Assembly (NCBI RefSeq): GCF_003953935.1
Contig: NZ_RXLQ01000021.1
Span: 1 to 64,000, forward strand
Origin: Massilia atriviolacea
GTDB taxonomy: Bacteria > Pseudomonadota > Gammaproteobacteria > Burkholderiales > Burkholderiaceae_D
Length of the DNA stretch: 64,000 nt
Reading direction: 5' to 3'
A program made the translations under genes and the position numbers. The notes below the pieces were generated by a model. That model was not told where the DNA came from. It saw nothing but the letters and a program-made list of their open reading frames with translations, and did no database searches. Positions within the stretch are counted from its first letter, which is position 1, and each line of letters begins with the position of its first letter. This document shows positions 61,337-64,000 of the stretch, piece by piece.

Positions 61337-62470
61337 ATGGCACCGAACAAAAAACACATCCCCTTCGCCGCAGCCGCCCTGCTGCTCGCTTCCCAGGCCG
61401 CGCTGGCGCAGGAGCAGGTCGTCAGGATCGGCGTGACCGGCCCGCTCTCGGGCGCGAATGCCTTCGCCGGCAAGGACAACGAAAACGGCGTGCGCCTCGC
61501 GCTGGAAGAATTGAACGCCAAAAAAATCAGCATCGCCGGCAAGCCCGTCAAGTTCGAACTCAAGTCCGAGGACGACCAGGGCGATCCGAAAGCCGGCGTG
61601 GTGGTCGCGCAAAAGCTGGTCGACGCCGGCGTGCGCTTCGTGCTCGGCCCGTACAACTCGGGCGTGGCCATTCCGGCCGCGCGCGTCTACAACGACGCCG
61701 GCGCGCTCATGTCCACCGTCGGCACCAATCCCAAGGTGACCCAGAGCGGCTACCAGGGCGTGTTCCGCATCGTCGCCAGCGACACCCAGCTCGGCGCTTC
61801 CATGGCCGGCTACGCGGCCAGGCAGTTAAAGCTCAAGAACATCGGCGTGATCGACGACCGCACCGCCTTCGGCCAGGGCATCGCGATGGAATTCGTCAAG
61901 CAGGCCAAGGCCTCCGGCATCACCGTGGCGGGCCATGAGTTCACGACCGACAAGGCGACCGATTTCGCCGCCATCCTGACCAAGCTCAAGGCGAAGAACG
62001 TCGATGCGATTTTCTTCGGCGGCTATGCGCCCCAGGGCGCACCGATGGCGCGCCAGATGCGCGCGCTCGGCCTGAACGTCAAGCTGCTCGGCGGCGACAC
62101 CCTGTGCAGCCCGGAGATGGCCAAGCTGGGGGGCGACGCGGTCGGCGAGAACGTGCTGTGCGCCCAGGGCGGCGCGATCCTCGACAAGCAAGCCGAGGGC
62201 CCGGCCTTCCAGGCCCGCTACAAGGCGCGCTTCAAGCAGGCGCCCGACGTCTACGCAGCCTCGTTCTACGACCAGACCATGTTCATGGCGCAGGCCATGA
62301 AGTCGGCCAACTCGCTCGATCCCTCCGTGGTGGCCGCCGCCATGCGCGCCAGCAGCTACAAGGGCGTGGTCGGCACCTATGCTTACGACGACAAGGGCAA
62401 CATGAAGCAGTCGGCCGTCACCGTCTACACCTTCAAGAACGGCGCCCCGTCCGCGCTGGCGACTTACTGA
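61337..62470 (+). CDS. Branched-chain amino acid ABC transporter substrate-binding protein (LivK-like)
   Basis: A 377-residue periplasmic binding protein with a signal peptide (ending near ALA-QE). It has the family opening VVRIGVTGPLSGANAFAGKD, the two lobes of the type I fold and LGPYNSGVAIPAARVYNDAG. No permease or ATPase genes lie next to it, so it is an orphan subunit. It overlaps the next gene by one base (TGATG), so the two are translationally coupled. The true ligand is unknown. Confidence 0.9.
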   Translation: MAPNKKHIPFAAAALLLASQAALAQEQVVRIGVTGPLSGANAFAGKDNENGVRLALEELNAKKISIAGKPVKFELKSEDDQGDPKAGVVVAQKLVDAGVRFVLGPYNSGVAIPAARVYNDAGALMSTVGTNPKVTQSGYQGVFRIVASDTQLGASMAGYAARQLKLKNIGVIDDRTAFGQGIAMEFVKQAKASGITVAGHEFTTDKATDFAAILTKLKAKNVDAIFFGGYAPQGAPMARQMRALGLNVKLLGGDTLCSPEMAKLGGDAVGENVLCAQGGAILDKQAEGPAFQARYKARFKQAPDVYAASFYDQTMFMAQAMKSANSLDPSVVAAAMRASSYKGVVGTYAYDDKGNMKQSAVTVYTFKNGAPSALATY

Positions 62471-64000
62471 TGCGCGGCGCGATGCTGCTGGCGGCGGCCC
62501 TGGGCGCGGCCGGCCTGTCCACGCACGCCGGCGCGCAGCCGCGCGCGGCGCTGACGCCGCCGCTGTCGCACTTCGCCATCGCGCAGCAGGCGATGCCGGC
62601 GTTTATCCAGCGCTACCAGCTCGATTACGCCAGTCTCGACAAACTGTACACGGTGGCCAACGGCACGGCGCGGGCGCGCCAGATGGAAGACTTCTTCACG
62701 CAGTGGCGCGCGGCGCTCGACGCGCTGCCGTTCGACAGCTACGGCGTGGAAGACCGCATCGACGCGGTCATGATGCGCAGCCAGATCGACTTCGAACTGC
62801 GCGAACTGGCTGCGCGGCGCCAGCGCTTTGCCGAAGCCGAGCCGCTGGTGCCGTTTGCGCGTCCCCTGATCGACATGGCCGAAGCGCGCCGCACGATGCA
62901 GGCGCAGGATGGCGCGGCCAGCGCGGCGGTCCTGCAGGGGGCGCTGCTGGCGGTGCGCAAGGCGCACGACGCGCTGCTGGCCGGGGCCGACATCCATGCG
63001 CGCAAACCGATGGCCTCGCGCAGCGTGGCCAACCGCGCCGCGCAGGTGCTGGCGTCCACCGCGCGCGACCTGAAGGCCTGGTACGCCTACTACGAAGGCT
63101 ACGATCCGCAGCTCACCTGGTGGGTCAAGCGTCCGTATGCGGACCTGGACAAGGCGATGGGCGAGTATGCGGCCAGCCTGAACGAACGGCTGGTCGGCAA
63201 GGCCTCGGCCAGACTGCTCAATGTGACGGGCGACCCGATCGGGCGCGACGGCTTGCTCAGCGCCCTGCAGCGCGAGATGATCCCGTACACGCCGGAAGAA
63301 TTGATGGCGCTGGCCGAGAAAGAGCTGGCCTGGGGCGAGGCCGAACTGCGCAAGGCCTCGGCCGAGATGGGCTTCGGCGCCGACTGGCACGCGGCCATGG
63401 AAAAGGTGAAGACCACCTACGTGGCGCCGGGCGAGCAGCCGGCCATGGTGCGGCGCCTGGCCAAGGAAGCGATCGACTACATGGAGGCCAACAGGCTGGT
63501 GACGGTGCCGGAAGTGGCGCGCCGCAGCTGGCGCATGGACATGCTCTCGCCCGAGAGCCAGTTGATCAGCCCCTTCTTCCTGGGCGGCGACACGATCCTG
63601 GTGTCCTACCCCACGGCCGAGATGACGCACGAGCAGAAGATGATGTCGATGCGCGGGAATAACCCGCACTTCTCGCGCGCGACCGTGCAGCACGAGCTGA
63701 TTCCGGGCCACCACCTGCAACTGTTCATGGCCGACCGCTACCAGCCGCAGCGCCGCCTGTTCGACTCGCCCTTCTACGTCGAAGGCTGGGCCGTGTACTG
63801 GGAGATGCTGCTGTACGAGCGCAATTTCGCGGTCACGCCGGAAGACCGCATCGGCATGATGTTCTGGCGTAATCACCGCGCCGCGCGCATCCTGTTCTCG
63901 CTCGGTTTCCACATGGGCAAAATCACGCCCGAGCAGGCGGTCGACATGCTGATACAACGCGTCGGCCATGAGCCGGACAATGCGCGCGCCGAGGTGCGGC
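62470..64000 (+). CDS. DUF885-family putative metallopeptidase (cut by window end)
   Basis: An open frame of 510 codons running off the right edge. A signal peptide (MRGAMLLAAALGAAGLSTHA) is followed by the DUF885 helical domain. The characteristic HELIPGHHLQ motif, with preceding RATVQ, lies at about residues 411-420, and FYVEGWAVYWE follows as the third-ligand region. DUF885 proteins are predicted zinc peptidases. The start overlaps the LivK-like stop by one base, so peptide or amino acid scavenging is a plausible common role. Confidence 0.88.
   Translation, partial: MRGAMLLAAALGAAGLSTHAGAQPRAALTPPLSHFAIAQQAMPAFIQRYQLDYASLDKLYTVANGTARARQMEDFFTQWRAALDALPFDSYGVEDRIDAVMMRSQIDFELRELAARRQRFAEAEPLVPFARPLIDMAEARRTMQAQDGAASAAVLQGALLAVRKAHDALLAGADIHARKPMASRSVANRAAQVLASTARDLKAWYAYYEGYDPQLTWWVKRPYADLDKAMGEYAASLNERLVGKASARLLNVTGDPIGRDGLLSALQREMIPYTPEELMALAEKELAWGEAELRKASAEMGFGADWHAAMEKVKTTYVAPGEQPAMVRRLAKEAIDYMEANRLVTVPEVARRSWRMDMLSPESQLISPFFLGGDTILVSYPTAEMTHEQKMMSMRGNNPHFSRATVQHELIPGHHLQLFMADRYQPQRRLFDSPFYVEGWAVYWEMLLYERNFAVTPEDRIGMMFWRNHRAARILFSLGFHMGKITPEQAVDMLIQRVGHEPDNARAEVR

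Overview
The window is about 64 kb of high-GC DNA from a betaproteobacterium. The str-operon order rpsL-rpsG-fusA-tuf, the many TonB-dependent receptors, the DUF885 and TldD/PmbA families and the codon use all fit Oxalobacteraceae (Massilia/Telluria/Duganella type). That placement is inferred from gene content, not from a search. I see no rRNA, tRNA, CRISPR array, prophage or complete insertion sequence.

Layout. 1-3.7 kb: translation genes rpsL, rpsG, fusA and the start of tuf, all on the minus strand, behind a strong sigma70-type promoter. 3.8-8.6 kb: a REP-like repeat, a secreted M48 protease, a phosphoethanolamine transferase with a small membrane protein, and a MutS-like ATPase. 8.7-16.1 kb: a six-gene set made of a HlyD/MacA-like adaptor, an ABC ATPase, two FtsX-type permeases, a sigma54-dependent response regulator and an NtrB-like kinase with almost no periplasmic domain, preceded by a sigma54 promoter. 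16.1-19.9 kb: a spermidine-synthase-like protein, a TonB receptor and a ParE toxin remnant. 19.9-34.1 kb: a 13-kb minus-strand operon carrying two tandem TldD/PmbA pairs (both TldD proteins have Tat signals), then DUF4159, MoxR, DUF58, a BatA-like protein, a DUF4175-like protein and a further membrane protein, with a DUF817 gene after it. 34.4-44.8 kb: an exported methyltransferase, a Deg-like protease, a Fur-box haem receptor with an exported HemS-like protein, a class C beta-lactamase-like hydrolase, an M1 aminopeptidase and a GDT1-family transporter. 44.8-64 kb: a 189-bp MITE-like element, a secreted PHP-domain protein, a giant cyclic beta-glucan synthase, a tyrosinase, a cysteine desulfurase/degenerate MBL/rhodanese fusion divergent from an Lrp-type regulator, a LivK-type binding protein and a DUF885 protein cut by the window end.

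The main discovery is regulatory. The ABC/two-component locus (8.6 kb) and the TldD/PmbA-MoxR operon (34.1 kb, opposite strand) each have a sigma54 -24/-12 promoter with exact GG-N10-GC spacing. Each also carries the same dyad, CTGTCCG-N31-CGGACAG, at identical distances (88 and 50 bp) upstream of the GG. The simplest reading is that the sigma54 response regulator encoded at 13.4 kb switches on both loci together. This would link a peptide- or envelope-stress exporter to an exported TldD/PmbA proteolysis machine with its own MoxR AAA+ module. The shared architecture is seen directly in the sequence; the shared regulator and the function are inference.
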